Notes under the pieces: generated by a model
Told to the model about the DNA's origin: nothing
What the model saw: the letters and a program-made list of their open reading frames with translations, nothing else
Databases searched by the model: none
NCBI GenBank assembly: GCA_043228905.1
Contig: JBHGNT010000007.1
Span: 7,192,001 to 7,256,000 of the forward strand
DNA: 64,000 nucleotides
From: Azolla caroliniana
Taxonomy: Eukaryota > Polypodiophyta
Direction: 5' to 3'
Made by a program: the position numbers and the translations under genes
Shown: piece by piece, positions 32,163 through 45,100 of the stretch
Layout: each line of letters opens with the position of its first letter
Numbering within the stretch: position 1 is the first letter of the stretch

Positions 32163-35100
32163 AAGAGAGAGAGCACGCGCGCGACACCGACTCTTATGCA
32201 CAGGAAACAAGGGGCTATGCTCCCGACACCACCAAGTACACCATATGCACAAACAGGTATGAGTATATATATTACAAGGGAAAAGATACAACCCCTGGCT
32301 TCGAGCCGACTACGCTCAGAAGAAAAGAAGTTAACCCTAACAACTTTGCCACCATGGCTACGACACCCGACTTCTCAAGAAGGAGAAGAAGAAGAAGAAG
32401 AAGAACATGAAGTTACTAACCCTAGAAACTCTTGACAAAACGACCCTCCACAAAATGGTATACCTTGATGACTCAAAATGGGCAACCGTTTTCACAAGAG
32501 ACCCCTCCCTCCTTTTATAGACCAAGGAGGGGAGGGCGTTACAATGTGGGATAAATACTCCCCCTTATTCTATACATTGTTTCCTACTATACATGTGCAC
32601 ATGTCGCACACCACCGACTTGCCCTATTCCACCCTGGTTTCACACTGTAACCGAAAATCTTCACGACAACGGCTCATGATAAAATCTTCTGGACTAAAGC
32701 TAAACACTGAAAGGACATGGCTTAACCTACCAAGTTTTCATGGCACGACTTGGATGATGCATTTATTACAACCATTTTCACTCTCTCTTGACAATTTAAC
32801 CATCCACCTTATGTACAAAGATAAATACATAATCACATAATTTAGGTACAACCACAAGAAAAACATGCATCTTTTCACATCAACTTAGGATAGAGAATAT
32901 AATATGGGAAAGTTGATACCTAATAGTGGAAAATAGTGTCATGCAAAAACAATCATCAACATAGTGATACAATGGAAGAGACATATTCGATTTAATGGAG
33001 CACAAAAGCTTGATTATAGCAAAGCAATAACACAACACATGCTCATATGCTCCATAATCTGTGACAAGATTAAGTATTATGACTAAGCGGCTTAAAAATA
33101 ATAACACAATATTTAATATGCTTATATGCCCCATAATTAGTGAGAAAATAATATTACAATCACAATAACTTATCAGCTACGACATTAACTTTTCAAGCTG
33201 CCATCTCAATTAAATTTCAAACAATCAATAGAGGCTTGTTCACTCCAACATAACAAAATCCTTAATCGAATTACATAATAATATTCACAACAAAATTACA
33301 CTTTAAGTGTTTTGATGGTCTCTAATTTTAATATAATTTTGTAAGTGGTATTATGGGACTAATTAATAATTACATTTCAATTGTATTCATCAACACATAA
33401 TATTCTATGGGAAATAAAAATTAATGCTCATAATAATCTAATAATTAGCATTAAAATGGCTCAAGCAAAGTAAAGTAGAGTTATTTCACTAAATTTTGAG
33501 AACCTTATAAACATTCCAACAATATGAAAAACATGTAGGGGTATTTTGTTCCTTTTTCCTTACCTTTCCATAAGGTGATGATATTCTCAACCACCCTTTG
33601 TGTCATGAAACTAGTCTTGAAACTTGGGTTAGAGAAAGTATGTCAAAAACTATTAGCCTCCCTCATCTCAAATTTTAAAGAAACTGATATTGAATGCTCA
33701 ATTATAAAACCCATAAGTCGATACTTGATCCCATTGTTTGAACTTATACATGTTTAAAGTTTATTGTATGAGATATAAAGGCAATGTATGTTTTATTGAC
33801 CTTTAACACATGCAATGACTTATTTTCCTCATGCATCTTCGCATCATTATTCACGAAGTAATTTAATGTTGATTTGCATTACAAGTTACAACATTGAAAG
33901 TGAAACCCAAGCATTAGAAGCAAACATCATTTCCTAAAGTACAATGTGAAAGCATTGTCGTTATATGTTGAATGATACACAATAGACTCTCCTAGTCAAT
34001 TCAAATCGACCCCTCATAGATGCATAAGCTTACCTCAAAAACAGAAGATCCATGACCTCTGACAACAAGTTTGTGATTTGAAATCTTATTATCACATATC
34101 AAAGCTTGATGCAATGTCTAAATTATGCATTCATTAAAAGCGAATGTTTCCATTTTAAGTTTGCAATCATACACCCAAATAGCTTTCTCAAAAAAAAAGT
34201 TACTTTAAAAAATCACTTTCCACTACCAAAGGGTTACAAATGAAAGCATTGTCGTGTAGCATGAGCAAATAAGATTGTACCCAATATTGTTTGTTCCATA
34301 TTTAATATTGATTGAGGAAAGTCCCTTTAGGCCTATTTGTGAAAGTGCCTCGAACAAACGTAACAAGTGAGCCTATATGAACTATCCAAGTTCATGCAAA
34401 ATAATGGATTGAATGAATAAAAAGTGTTATGTGTCTAAGCTTCTATAGCATCACATTTATTTAATTTTCCAAAAAACCACTACTTCGCATTAGTTAGCAA
34501 ATAGAATACAACAAAATTTGTCCAAATCCACAATGGGATCAACATATACAACTTGGAGAAACAACTCCAAAACTAACTAACAAAAACAACAAAAAAACTC
34601 AACCGATCCTCAACTCAAGCAAAATTGAAATAAACCCTCTTTTACCCCGAGTCTACAGCTCCCAACTAACTCTTTTCTAACAACATTATCCAGCTAACAT
34701 GACTATACTAACACACGTTTGTGTCAGCATCACATATTACATATTACATGGAAAATACAAAATTAGCTTATAATTGGAATATGTGTGGTAGTATGATGCA
34801 ATATAATATACAAATCGTTTAATGCTAAGTCTTGGTTTTACTGTACTCAAGAAATGGATCAATTGTTGCATTTATTGCAATCAATTTTCCTTGCTATAAT
34901 AGCTTATCATTATATATGACACATAGTAGATAAGTTGTTAACATCAACACAATAAATAACATCTTCATTGTATTGTCGATTCATCTCTGTTAGACAATTG
35001 TGGTTTTAATTCTGCCATTTACACACATGAAAAATCGTCTCTTTCACATTGCTTATGTAAATTTGGTACATTTCAAGTTCAAGGATTGATGTTTAGTTAT

Positions 35101-35338
35101 GAGGAAAGAGGGGAGACCATTTTCAAAAACTTGTGCAATTACTGTGTTTATTGAAATACTTATAGTTTGAGCTTTAAATGGTGAATTGCACAATTAAGCA
35201 CAATCTTTAAGCCTATGTTCATGTACTTTTCCCATTGGCTAACATTATTAGCCTCTAATTTCTAGCTCAATGTTCGTCTTCATCCTCTATAAGTTTCAAA
35301 TGATAGAATACGTCTTATTTCGCCATACTTTAGCCAAG
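32160..35338. other. AT-rich spacer, no gene seen
   Basis: No coding sequence or RNA gene is recognisable on either strand. The first 300 bases, with a GAA-rich run near 32380-32410, may be a further transposon end. The rest is AT-rich with short, unconvincing ORFs. Confidence 0.5.
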
Positions 35339-35343
35339 CTCTT

Positions 35344-35634
35344 TGTTACGGGCATGACCATATAATATCCCGTGGTCAAAATTTACCGTAGTATTCTATA
35401 CACGTGGATAGGTGTGAGGGTTAAACAAGAGTGTAAAGAAGGGGAGGATTACTTTTAATCCTCAGGATTGAGACAACCCATTAGGCCAAGTGTGAACATG
35501 GTTGGGGGCCTTGGGTATCGCTATAAATAAGAGGCCTAGCTACCCTCATTTGTTTAACCCTCAGAACTATCCACGTGTATAGAATACTACGGTAAATTCT
35601 GACTACGAGATATTATATGGTCATGCCCGTAACA
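35344..35634. mobile_element. 291-bp LTR-like element with 85-bp terminal inverted repeats
   Basis: Perfect 5-bp flanking duplications (ctctt at 35339-35343 and 35635-35639) enclose a unit that starts TGTTACGGGCATGACC and ends with the reverse complement. Arms 35344-35428 and 35550-35634 pair over 85 bp with five mismatches and no gaps. A TATA-like gctataaataag lies near 35519-35530. TG...CA ends plus a 5-bp duplication are the mark of a retroviral-type integrase (solo LTR), while long terminal inverted repeats are the mark of a foldback MITE; this unit has both. It has no coding capacity. Confidence 0.85.
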
Positions 35635-35639
35635 CTCTT

Positions 35640-38390
35640 GTTACAAAGTAAGACACGTTTCCATTCACATTAACAACGTTAAGAGTTGTTGTCAAATGTC
35701 CTTGTCATTACTAGTAAATAAAAACCTAATTGGAGAAGTCAAAGTGTTCTTAATGCTCAATATGGCACATGTCTTCCAACTGTAAAGTTTGTAAGCTCAT
35801 TGAAGGAAATGTTTGTGTCTCCTCTAAAATGAAGTTCATCAATTAATTAGAGCGTGCATAAAGTTAAGTTGATATAAATATCATCTTTATTATCGTGGTT
35901 GCTTAGGATGAAAGTAATAATATAATAGCCAAAAGTACAAAAGTTCAAGCAACCCAACCCAACCTCAATTATTCAATTTTAGAGCAAATATAAACCATGG
36001 GTGCACATATCTATTGTCAAGCGAAACCATCAATGACCATTATCCTCGAATGATGCTTCTATTTTCCTTATATGCTTTTCCCTCAAGTTTCCTCTATGAC
36101 ATTATGGTTCTTGGCCATTTGTCAACTCGATCTATCTTGTTGCACCATACTTCTTCCCTTTTGTAGTAAGCTAATCAATATTAAGACTACTTTTGGTCCA
36201 TATTGTTATGATCTCCAAATGTAGGTTAGTATGCATATTTTGGGATATTACAAGGGTGCACTTGAAACTCCACATAGAGTGTGGCTAAAAATCTTGTATA
36301 GTTTTGTCTCTTTATCCTTTCAATATATAAAACTTCATTTCAATCGTTTATGTATAGAACCTTGATTTGATATTGTGGGGTGTAGGACTACTTTTTATCC
36401 ATGTTATCTCCAAAGTTATTTAAGTGGCTAATGTTTTGCGCTAGGATTAGCATGCACAGTCAAGACTTTACAATGTGGGACATTACAATGGTGTGGAGCC
36501 AACTTCAATGTGGCTAAGAGTTTTTGTTTACAATCATCTCTTTATCCTTTCCTTATATCGATTGCATCATGTGATTCGAAATGGAGGGAGATGGGAATCA
36601 TTTGGGAAATCATTGACAAATATATGTAGATCTAGTGGACTCATCACGGGCATGATTTCCTGATTGTATTTTGATAATGCTAAGTAAAGAGAACTATCCA
36701 TATAACATAAAAATGATAAATTTCCCTTTTGCATTATATTTATCTAATTTATTTCTTAACGTTATTCAAGTAGTTGGCCCTTCCATGTAAAAAAAACCAA
36801 TGCGTCATGTATAGTAATTACATAGCCACTAGTTGGTAAATCATAAAGGTTATGCATTTGGTGTAAGGGCTCTACAAGAATGTGAACCCCTTTATTATTT
36901 GATCACAGAATATAGATATGGAATCATTAGCTTTATTATAAAGACGAATTAATCTTTGAAAGAAATCAAAGCAATGGTTTTAAGTTAAGACATTCCCACC
37001 CATTGACACACATGCTTTGAGGTTTGTCTAGAGTCCAAAGGCCAAATAGAGAGAAAACAAGAATATTATTTAAGAGAGAGGCAAAGTCTATGCCATCAAA
37101 TAATAAGGGTAAGCCAAATATACCTCTAGATAAACCACAATGCAAGTTTATTTTATTTCAATCAACCGCACAAAAATTCCCATTGTCACGAGCATACAAA
37201 AAATCATTAGGTTTTTGAGGATAGCTAGGTGGAAAGCAAGCATAAGAGTTCCATGTTCCCCATAACAATAAAATGTGAATCACCTAGAGAACTTCGAGAA
37301 TGCATCGTCTCAAATTTGAGGATTCTTTGACCATGTGAGTCAAGTGATTTCGATGCATCCTAACCAATATCCAAATGATGTAGCTTAAGTTGGGTTAGTT
37401 GAAATTTGATTAACAAGCATGACACTAGCATGGTTTGCACATTGCTTGAAAATATTTCACCTTTGCTAGAAGATTCGGATGATCTTATCACTTTGGAGAT
37501 ACAAATAGTGTAAGAACTACAATAAACAAGATTCAAAAATTTCAATGAGGAGATCAATATGCCTCAACTTACAAAGTAGATTCCTTCTAATATGATATTC
37601 ATTTGCATGGAAGAGGCATTAATGGACTGATATGTCATGGGATACGCAATGATTTGAAGATTTCGCGTCTTACCTTTCACAAAGACCCCAAATAATTTAT
37701 AGAGGTGATTAGTTAGTTATGCAATATGATAAACACTTCTTTGGGTAGTCTAAGTGTTACATAGACCTAGATCGGATCAAACATGTGTGTCAATGGTAGC
37801 GAACACCACCTCCAAGTCTTGCACAAGCAACCAAAACGTTTTCAATTTTATATTATCGTGATTGAGGACACATAGTAGTGAATTCTCCACAAATATTAAG
37901 AAATCAAATAAACCAAGTGCCCATGATAATTATATTTCCAGTTCTTTGATTAGCATTAGTAATCCTAGTAGCCTAGAAATCTAATTCGCAACAATAGATT
38001 TGAATATTTCGAGTCAATTAGAGCATGTGTTAAATGAGCAATCCTAGTAAAAAAACAAAACCGTTTAGTTGGATAATCTAGGATAGTTAGCGTCAATTCC
38101 TAATGTTGATTTCATTCCATCAAATTGAGTTAAACAAATTTCCACTATACAACTTGATCTTTTTGATAATTTGACTATGAAACCCTTAGATTGAGAAACC
38201 AGCTCTTGTTTCATGGATAACGAATTTTCCTTGCTACAAAAAAAAACTTCAACAAGATCCCAAGTCTATCATTGACGGTAGTCATTTATTGAAATTCCAA
38301 TCCATCACGAGATATGGTTAAAGAGTTTGAGCCAAATCGTGTGGTTCTAGGTGATTTTGCAATTATGATTTTCATCAACATTATTCATAG
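35640..38390. other. AT-rich spacer with one diverged duplication
   Basis: No gene is supported. Two diverged blocks about 200 bp apart (near 36185-36360 and 36385-36590) share ggactact-tt-tccat, gggac/gatattacaa-ggtg and tttatcctttc words, an old tandem duplication. Remaining ORFs are short and unrecognisable. Confidence 0.5.
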
Positions 38391-38781
38391 TTCCAAACAT
38401 ATAATTATTTGTGTTGCTCATTGGTTTGCACTTCATAATTTGAAGAGATTGGAGAAACAAGCAATCAATGTGTCCCAAAATATTCGAGCAACTAGAGAGT
38501 ATAATAGAAAAGCCACTCCCAAGTCTTTCACCTCAACAATGTCAGATTCAGTGTTCCAAACATACAATTATTTTTGTTGGTCCTTGGTTTGAACTTCATA
38601 ATTTGAAGGGATTGGAGAAACAGGCAATCAATGTGTCCAAAAATATTCGAGCAACTAGATAGTATAATAGAAAAAACACTCCGAAGTCTTTCACCTCAAC
38701 AATGTCAAATTCAGTGTTCCAAACATACAAAATTTTGTTGCTCCTTGGTTTGAACTTCATAATTTGAAGGGATTGGAGAAA
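38391..38781. repeat. 163-bp tandem array, left part (interrupted)
   Basis: Units begin with ttccaaacat at 38391, 38554 and 38717, giving an exact 163-bp period. The third unit is broken at 38781 by the solo LTR, continues for 18 bases at 39747-39764, is broken again by the LINE and resumes at 41603-41680. Confidence 0.9.
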
Positions 38782-39741
38782 TGACGGGAACCAGTTGTTC
38801 CTTATGCTCAACGCTCGGCCACAACCGAGCTTAGAATCATACACAGAAAACGGGAAGTAAATGCACGACACAATGGAGAGAAAAGGTACACAAGATGTTT
38901 ATGTGGAAAACCCAAACTAAGGGAAAAACCACGGCAGCCCATAGGCTGCAAACTATCACTATGTTGGAATGTACAAACAGTGAGTTCACGGAGGCAACGA
39001 CCTCGTGCTCACGATCTTCGCCACAGGCGGCGGTTACAACAGAGGCAGTGACCTCTTTCTCTCTCTCTCTCTCTCTGTATACTATTACGCGCTCTAATCT
39101 CGTGCAAAATAGGAATGACAACAACAACAGTAACTAAAAGTTTGCCCTAAGTCATATTTTATACTAATATGACTTTTCAGCTATTTACAAATATAGCCTC
39201 GATGGACTCTCAGAAACATATTTACGAATATGTCTCTTCATCCGGGTCTGCACCATCCGGCTCTCCGTAGCCGGGTACTCCTCATCCGGATCTCACCGGG
39301 TCTGCACCATCCGGCTCTCCGTAGCCGGGTACTCCTCATCCGGTTCTCACCAGGTCTGCGTCATCCGGCTCTCCGTAGCCGGGTACTCCTCATCCGGTTC
39401 TCGCCGATTCTGCGTCATTCGGCTCTCCGTAGCCGGGTACTCCTCATCCGGTTCTCACCGGGTCTGCACCATCCGGCTCTCCGTAGCCGGGTACTCCTCA
39501 TCTGGTTCTCACCGGGTCTGCGTCATCCGGCTCTCCGTAGCCGGGTACTCCTCATCCGGTTCTCGTCGGGTCTGCGTCATTCGGCTCTCCGTAGCCGGGT
39601 ACTCCTCATCCGGTTCTCACCGGGTCTGCACCATCCGGATCTCCGTAGCCGGGTACTCCTCATCTGGTTTCGGCCTCGGCCGAGTTTGTTCATCGGCACT
39701 GTTCTTCTCTCTTCCCATCCGGAGGGACCTGTCTCCCAACA
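38782..39741 (-). mobile_element. Copia solo LTR, 960 bp, with intact 5-bp target duplication
   Basis: Flanked by agaaa on both sides (38777-38781 and 39742-39746). Read on the minus strand it starts TGTTGGGAGACAGGTCCC and ends GGTTCCCGTCA. It has a U3 of eight 54-bp repeats, a TATA box (agtataaaatatg) followed by agggcaaact, a CT/GA stretch and a CGGTTGTGGCCGAGC near the end. No internal element sequence remains, so it arose by LTR-LTR recombination. Confidence 0.9.
39240..39671. repeat. Eight 54-bp tandem repeats in the LTR U3
   Basis: Eight units of the form gggtctgcaccatccggc...ctcatccggttctcac, each 54 bp. As 54 is divisible by three, an open frame of 18-residue repeats runs through on the plus strand, opposite to the LTR. 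CCGGA-rich U3 motifs recur in the LTR at 25464, suggesting fast-evolving enhancer-like repeats. Confidence 0.93.
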
Positions 39742-39764
39742 AGAAACAAGAAATCAATGTGTCC

Positions 39765-41587
39765 TGAGGCACCTTGGAAAGTTCTATGGCGACGTAGATG
39801 GAAGATGTGGTTGCCGAGACAAGGTGGATGTTGGCCAAGTAACCCATTTTGGGGCTTTGTGCCAAAAATGAGACCCAAATATTGGGGAAGCATGCAGAGT
39901 TGTTGTGCTATTGGAATTATGAAAGCATGGCAAGAACTCAGAAAGGGGATCACATGTAGGTAGAGAAATGATGCATATGCGGAAATGTACATGCCAATTG
40001 TATGGAACCCATTGATTAGAGATATGGATGGGTTGATGATAGGCCAAAAAGCAGGTTTCAAATGGGTTGAGTTAATCAATGCCCAAGGGAATGCATTAGT
40101 GGAGTGGGAGAGGTTTTTGTCCAATGATGTGGGCACTCAAAAGGCTAGAATATGGAGAATAAGTAGGGGTAAAGGCATGCTCAAGAGAATTGCAGATGTC
40201 ATTGCATGCTACAGGAATATCGTGGAAGAGGAAGAAGTAACAACCTCTGAAATTGCGTGGACAGAACTTATAGATGTTGAGAACTATTTAATTAGCATTA
40301 AGGGAATGAAAGTAGAATCAAATGAGGTATTCTACTATAAACTAGAGCACGGAATGGTAAGAGTTGAGCAACTAGCCTTTCAAAGAGAATGGCCGATTAG
40401 GCTGATAGCAAAAAACGGCAAGAATATGATTATTGACCCTAAGCCAACTGAGATCACACCGGTGACAGTGTGTTGGCCTATACAAGGGCATTTGGATCAG
40501 TTATCATGGGACCTAGCGATGTATTGTTGGAGAACTCAAGGACGAACTGATGGGGAAAAGTTGGTTCAATTTTTCAAGAATAACACGAAGATTGGGAAGC
40601 AAATTATTCTAGAACAAGCACATGACAAGATTGTAGCAAGGAAATTTTGGATACATGAGCGCATTAGTGAAATGAGACTAGATAAATTTTGGAAAATGAT
40701 ATGGCATGATAGATATGACCGCAAGATAATGATGTGTTTATGGCTTATTGCACATAGAGCCTTGCCGGTAGGGACGTGGGGTAAAGGCCCCAATGTAGAC
40801 CCTAGATGTATTGCATGTAGACAGATAGAAAGCATTTCCCATTGTCTATGGGAATGTTGCGACACAGTGGCTGTATGGGGAAGGGCACTACATTTGCTTT
40901 CCCATGCCTCTAGTTCGTTCACCCTCAATTGGGGACATGATTCTTGGATTTGTCCTAAGGATGATGTGGCGAAATACGATAGCACATGCGATGCGAAGTA
41001 CAGAGGGGAGAATGGCATTGTGCGGTTGATCACTGACAACAAGGTACCTACAACTTGTGCACAAAATCAAAAACTTGGAGATCTTTGGATGTTGTTGGCC
41101 CTCATTATTATATGGTATATATGGACAACAAGGTGTACCAAGGTATTTTCAGTACACAAACACCCCCTAGCTGAATCGATTAAGCTAATCTGACACACAC
41201 TAATAACTACACTAAGAGCTCAATATGAGCGGATTGATGGTACTAATGATGGTGCAGAACTAATGAGGCTGAATTTTCGAAAGCGATGGTGTACTACACC
41301 GATGGTCGCAACAAATGGAATGGATATACTATGGAAGTATGAAGTACCCAAATGGTTGTTCCCCCCTCCCATTAGATGATCGAGGGGCGTGAAAGACATG
41401 GCATGTGGGATAGTGAATGTAGGTGATGTGCATGAAAGGATGGCTAGAGCCATATGTGAAAGTGTAAGATAAATAAGCGGGATCTCTTTGTAGGATAGGA
41501 TAGTCTTGGCTCGGCCTACCCGACAAAGGGATTGAGTTTGTGTTTATTTTAACTAAAGGAGTATATTCTTTTTTGGTAAAAAAAAAT
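39765..41587 (+). pseudogene. 5'-truncated LINE with zf-RVT domain and intact target duplication
   Basis: Flanked by 15-bp direct repeats gaaatcaatgtgtcc (39750-39764 and 41588-41602) and ending in an A-rich tail, so this is target-primed reverse transcription of a 5'-truncated LINE. One frame runs from about 39765 to 41193 with a single TAG at 39961. The C-terminal part reads KFWKMIWHDRYDRKIMMCLW, LPVGTWGKGP, CIACRQIESISHCLWEC, the zf-RVT pattern. The RT catalytic core is not included. It is a different LINE family from the one at 10.6-13.1 kb, and it was inserted into the 163-bp array after or independently of the neighbouring solo LTR. Confidence 0.88.
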
Positions 41588-41602
41588 GAAATCAATGTGT
41601 CC

Positions 41603-41680
41603 CAAAATATTCGAGCAACTAGAGAGTATAATAGAAAAAACACTCCCAAGTCTTTCACCTCAACAATGTCAGGTTCAGGG
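41603..41680. repeat. 163-bp tandem array, right remainder
   Basis: Resumes the third 163-bp unit (ccaaaatattcgagcaac ... aacaatgtcaggttcag) after the LINE and its target duplication. Together with 38717-38781 and 39747-39764 it rebuilds one full unit. Confidence 0.88.
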
Positions 41681-41693
41681 TAACATCACGACT

Positions 41694-41696
<3 letters not shown>

Positions 41697-41764
<68 letters not shown>
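41697..41764. repeat. (CT)n microsatellite
   Basis: About 34 CT dinucleotides. Followed at 41770-42115 by two pairs of diverged repeats: tatgtgaagaaggatgga at 41772 and 41900, and caaagta-caaag near 41994 and 42077. Confidence 0.97.
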
Positions 41765-41766
<2 letters not shown>

Positions 41767-42115
41767 AACGGTTATGTGAAGAAGGATGGAAAGATGAAGT
41801 GTTTGCATTCTCTGTGTTAGCAACTACTTTGTCCATCATAAAAAATTGTCCTAAGATTAAAAAATGCCATTACAAGGCGAAGGCCAATACACTTCTAGTG
41901 TATGTGAAGAAGGATGGAAAGAGGAAATATTTGTATTCTCGATGTTGGCAACTACATAGTTCAGCCTATAGAATTGTGATATCTAGCTATCAACAAAGTA
42001 CCAAAGATTCAAAAATGTCATTGATTAGGTGAAGGACAATACCCTCCTAGCAGAATTCCAAGATGCTACTACTAACAAAGTATCAAAGGTTCGCAAATGT
42101 CTTTGATAAGATTAA

Positions 42116-45100
42116 GGCCTCTCCATCAAATCTTGAGGTTCTTAAAAAATATATCGATGAGAAATTGACCAATGGACGTATCCCACATTGTTGATCCATT
42201 ACTGGCACACCCTTTTTGTTGACAAGATTAGAAGAGGGAAAAAGGGCTTATTGTGCTTTTATGCAATTGTTGTGGAAAATTTAAATGTTTTCTTCTCTAC
42301 GAAGTAGTTGCATCCCTAAGCCCACATAGAAAGAGGTTGAGAATGTTCAAAAATGTTTACTAATTAAGTTTTTCAGGTCAAGCTAGAACATCATACATGC
42401 CCCTACTTCTTGAGACAAGATCACTTCTCATTAAGATCATGCCATGTAAGGTTATGGAGTACCTACTTAAGGTTTTTTTAAACCTCACATTGACTTCCTA
42501 GGATCTCAAGGTAAGCATATAAAAATATTCAAAAGATGCATTAAAGCAAGATTTTGGGTTCTAGACTAATGCAAGATATAACGAAATCGTTTGGAAAATG
42601 GATTGCATCACATTTGCTACATGATGCATCAATAGATTACTCTCTGAATGAAGTTCTTTTTATAACAACAATGTAACACAACAGGGCAAACATCTGAAAA
42701 CTCATGTTTCACACATCATATTACATATGTTGCACCAACACAAACAATCTTCTTTGAAGAAGGAAATTGCACACATCGATAAACATTACCATTCATTCCT
42801 TTGTTTATCATTCACATTTCATTTCCATACTTAGTCCACATCCTCTTCCATGTGCGACTAGGCGATGGATCATGAGTGAGTAAGGAGATTGGTTGACTTT
42901 GCACATTTTTCCCTAAACAAGTTTGAGGGTCTGAATATGCTATATTTGACACATTTGAAAGACTATGATAGGTAGAATACACTATATTGAGTTACATTCA
43001 TGTTTGCTTCCCCAAAAATAGCCATTTTGGTTCACTCCCTACATACGTTCCTTTCACGATCTCAATGCAATATTTATTAATAAAATTGTTGAACAACAAG
43101 AATCTAATCAAACACAAACTATATGAAAATCTTTTACTTTTGGCCCCATAGGTCAGATTTGATGTTAAGTAATTAGGTAATTAAATAGGGTTAATTAGAG
43201 ACTAATTATATGGTTACGTTAAGCAGCGGAAGATTAGTATGATATGCGCGTGAGAGTGTGTGAGAGGAAGAGAGAGAGAGAGGAAGTTACACTTGAACAC
43301 AAAGATAAATGGGGGATGATTGACTATATTGAAAAGTGTCATCAACATACAAAAATACCCACAATGAGGTATATATACAACCCATGTGCAAGGGTGCACA
43401 TGTGTGGGTAGAACATAGGTACTTATGTGTAAGTCCTACATTAAATGTACTAAGGAGTGGAGGATCTAGAATATCCTACTTAAGTACAAGGTCCTATTTA
43501 AAGGCTTAAGGTCAACACATTAACTAGATTCGATCTAGGTAACTACTAAGTTACATGTGTTGACTAACTAGATTAAACTAGTTGAGCTTGATATCTCAAC
43601 ATTTGACCTCTAAGGGCAATGATAAAATCCCGCTCTCTACCACTTTCATTGTCTTCAATTAGTAGCATAACACTTCCTGGTTCACCCAATTGCAACATAA
43701 GAAGTAAAAGAACGTTGTCAATTCCTTTTTATCGTTTCATAATGGGCGAGTATATTATTTACTATGTTGCAAAAATTTAGATTACAATTACTAATCAACA
43801 AAGAAACCAAAGCGCCACATAGGCTCCTACCAATGAAGGAGACCTCTCAACAACTGAAATGATTGTGCATTGTCGTTTAATGGGAATCAACGATGAAAGC
43901 ATTTTGGATGGTCCAATTATGCAAGCCACCATAAAAACATGAATCATGGATGATAACCATTACATGTAGTTGTCCACAGGATGCTAGTTTAAATTTGCCA
44001 AACCATTACCAAAAACATGTCATACCTTGGATAGGTGTACATCACTCCAATTATCATAAACCAAGCTCAAATCTGTTTTGATCTTTGTAAGGATTAATCC
44101 TATGAGGCTTCACTCATGAGATCAACACTTTAACGAAGTGGTAACACTTAGTAAAATTTAATAGAAAATAATCAATGAATGTAGAAAATTGTGGATGGTA
44201 GGTAATAGAAGCATCTAGAAGGTTGTGGAACATTACATAATTTGAATGTAGTAGAATGTTGTAGTAAGTCATGGGATAAGTAATGAACATGTACAAAAGG
44301 AGATGTTGGTAGGGATTGTCTTCTAGTAGATTATCACTAATGATCAAAGGCAAATCTTTTCTTTGTACGCTTGTCCTACCTTGAATGCATTTCCTTTGTT
44401 TGGATTCTTGTCCTCACTTGAATCTATTTCCTTTCATTGTATTGATGTCATCACTAGAATACATTGCTTTTCCTTATACTCTTGCCATGCCTTGGTGAGT
44501 CTTACCTTACGTTTGCACCTAGGTCTCTTCCTTGTCTCTTCTAGTCTACCTACTATGCTCGTGCATATTTGTTACCCACCAAACAAGATAAAAAGAATAC
44601 GGCAAAAAGTCTTTTCGAATGTATTACAAAGCAAAAGTCGTAAGAAACAATTGCAACTTGAGAAAGTCACAACCACCACCCAATCATTAACGTATTCCAC
44701 ATGAATACAAGTCGCATTTGAATGAGTTTTAATTAAGACAAATCATTGTTATTGTAGATTTGGACCAAACTTGGCCTTTTACCCCAAATGACGTGGCCAT
44801 ACCCTCAACCATGTTTGCCGTTGGTGAACAAATGATATATCTTACTAATAGACGTGCATTTTAGGATAAACCTACTGTAATTTAATTTACATCTATTGCC
44901 AAGGGTTATCCAAAAGTTTTTGAGCATACAATGTATCCAAGATGGTTGCCCTTAAATTTCGATAAGTTCCTCTAGGCACATGAAACATCCTACAGAGGGA
45001 TCAATAAGCCATTGAAGTAGATTGTACAAGAAAGAGTGTGTCGAATAGAATGTAAACCAATCCTCTCCATAGTATTCAATTTGAGGCATGCTTGTTTTCT

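Noticed and set aside
31885-32262. Arg/Glu-repeat protein over the AG tract
   Set aside because: The RERERE run is translation of an AG microsatellite joined to truncated integrase.
39240-39671. CRISPR-like array
   Set aside because: Units are contiguous 54-bp tandem repeats without unique spacers, lying within a plant LTR.
39230-39871. 213-residue plus-strand protein with 18-residue repeats
   Set aside because: It is the open frame through eight 54-bp LTR repeats, antisense to the LTR, and has no start or context for a gene.
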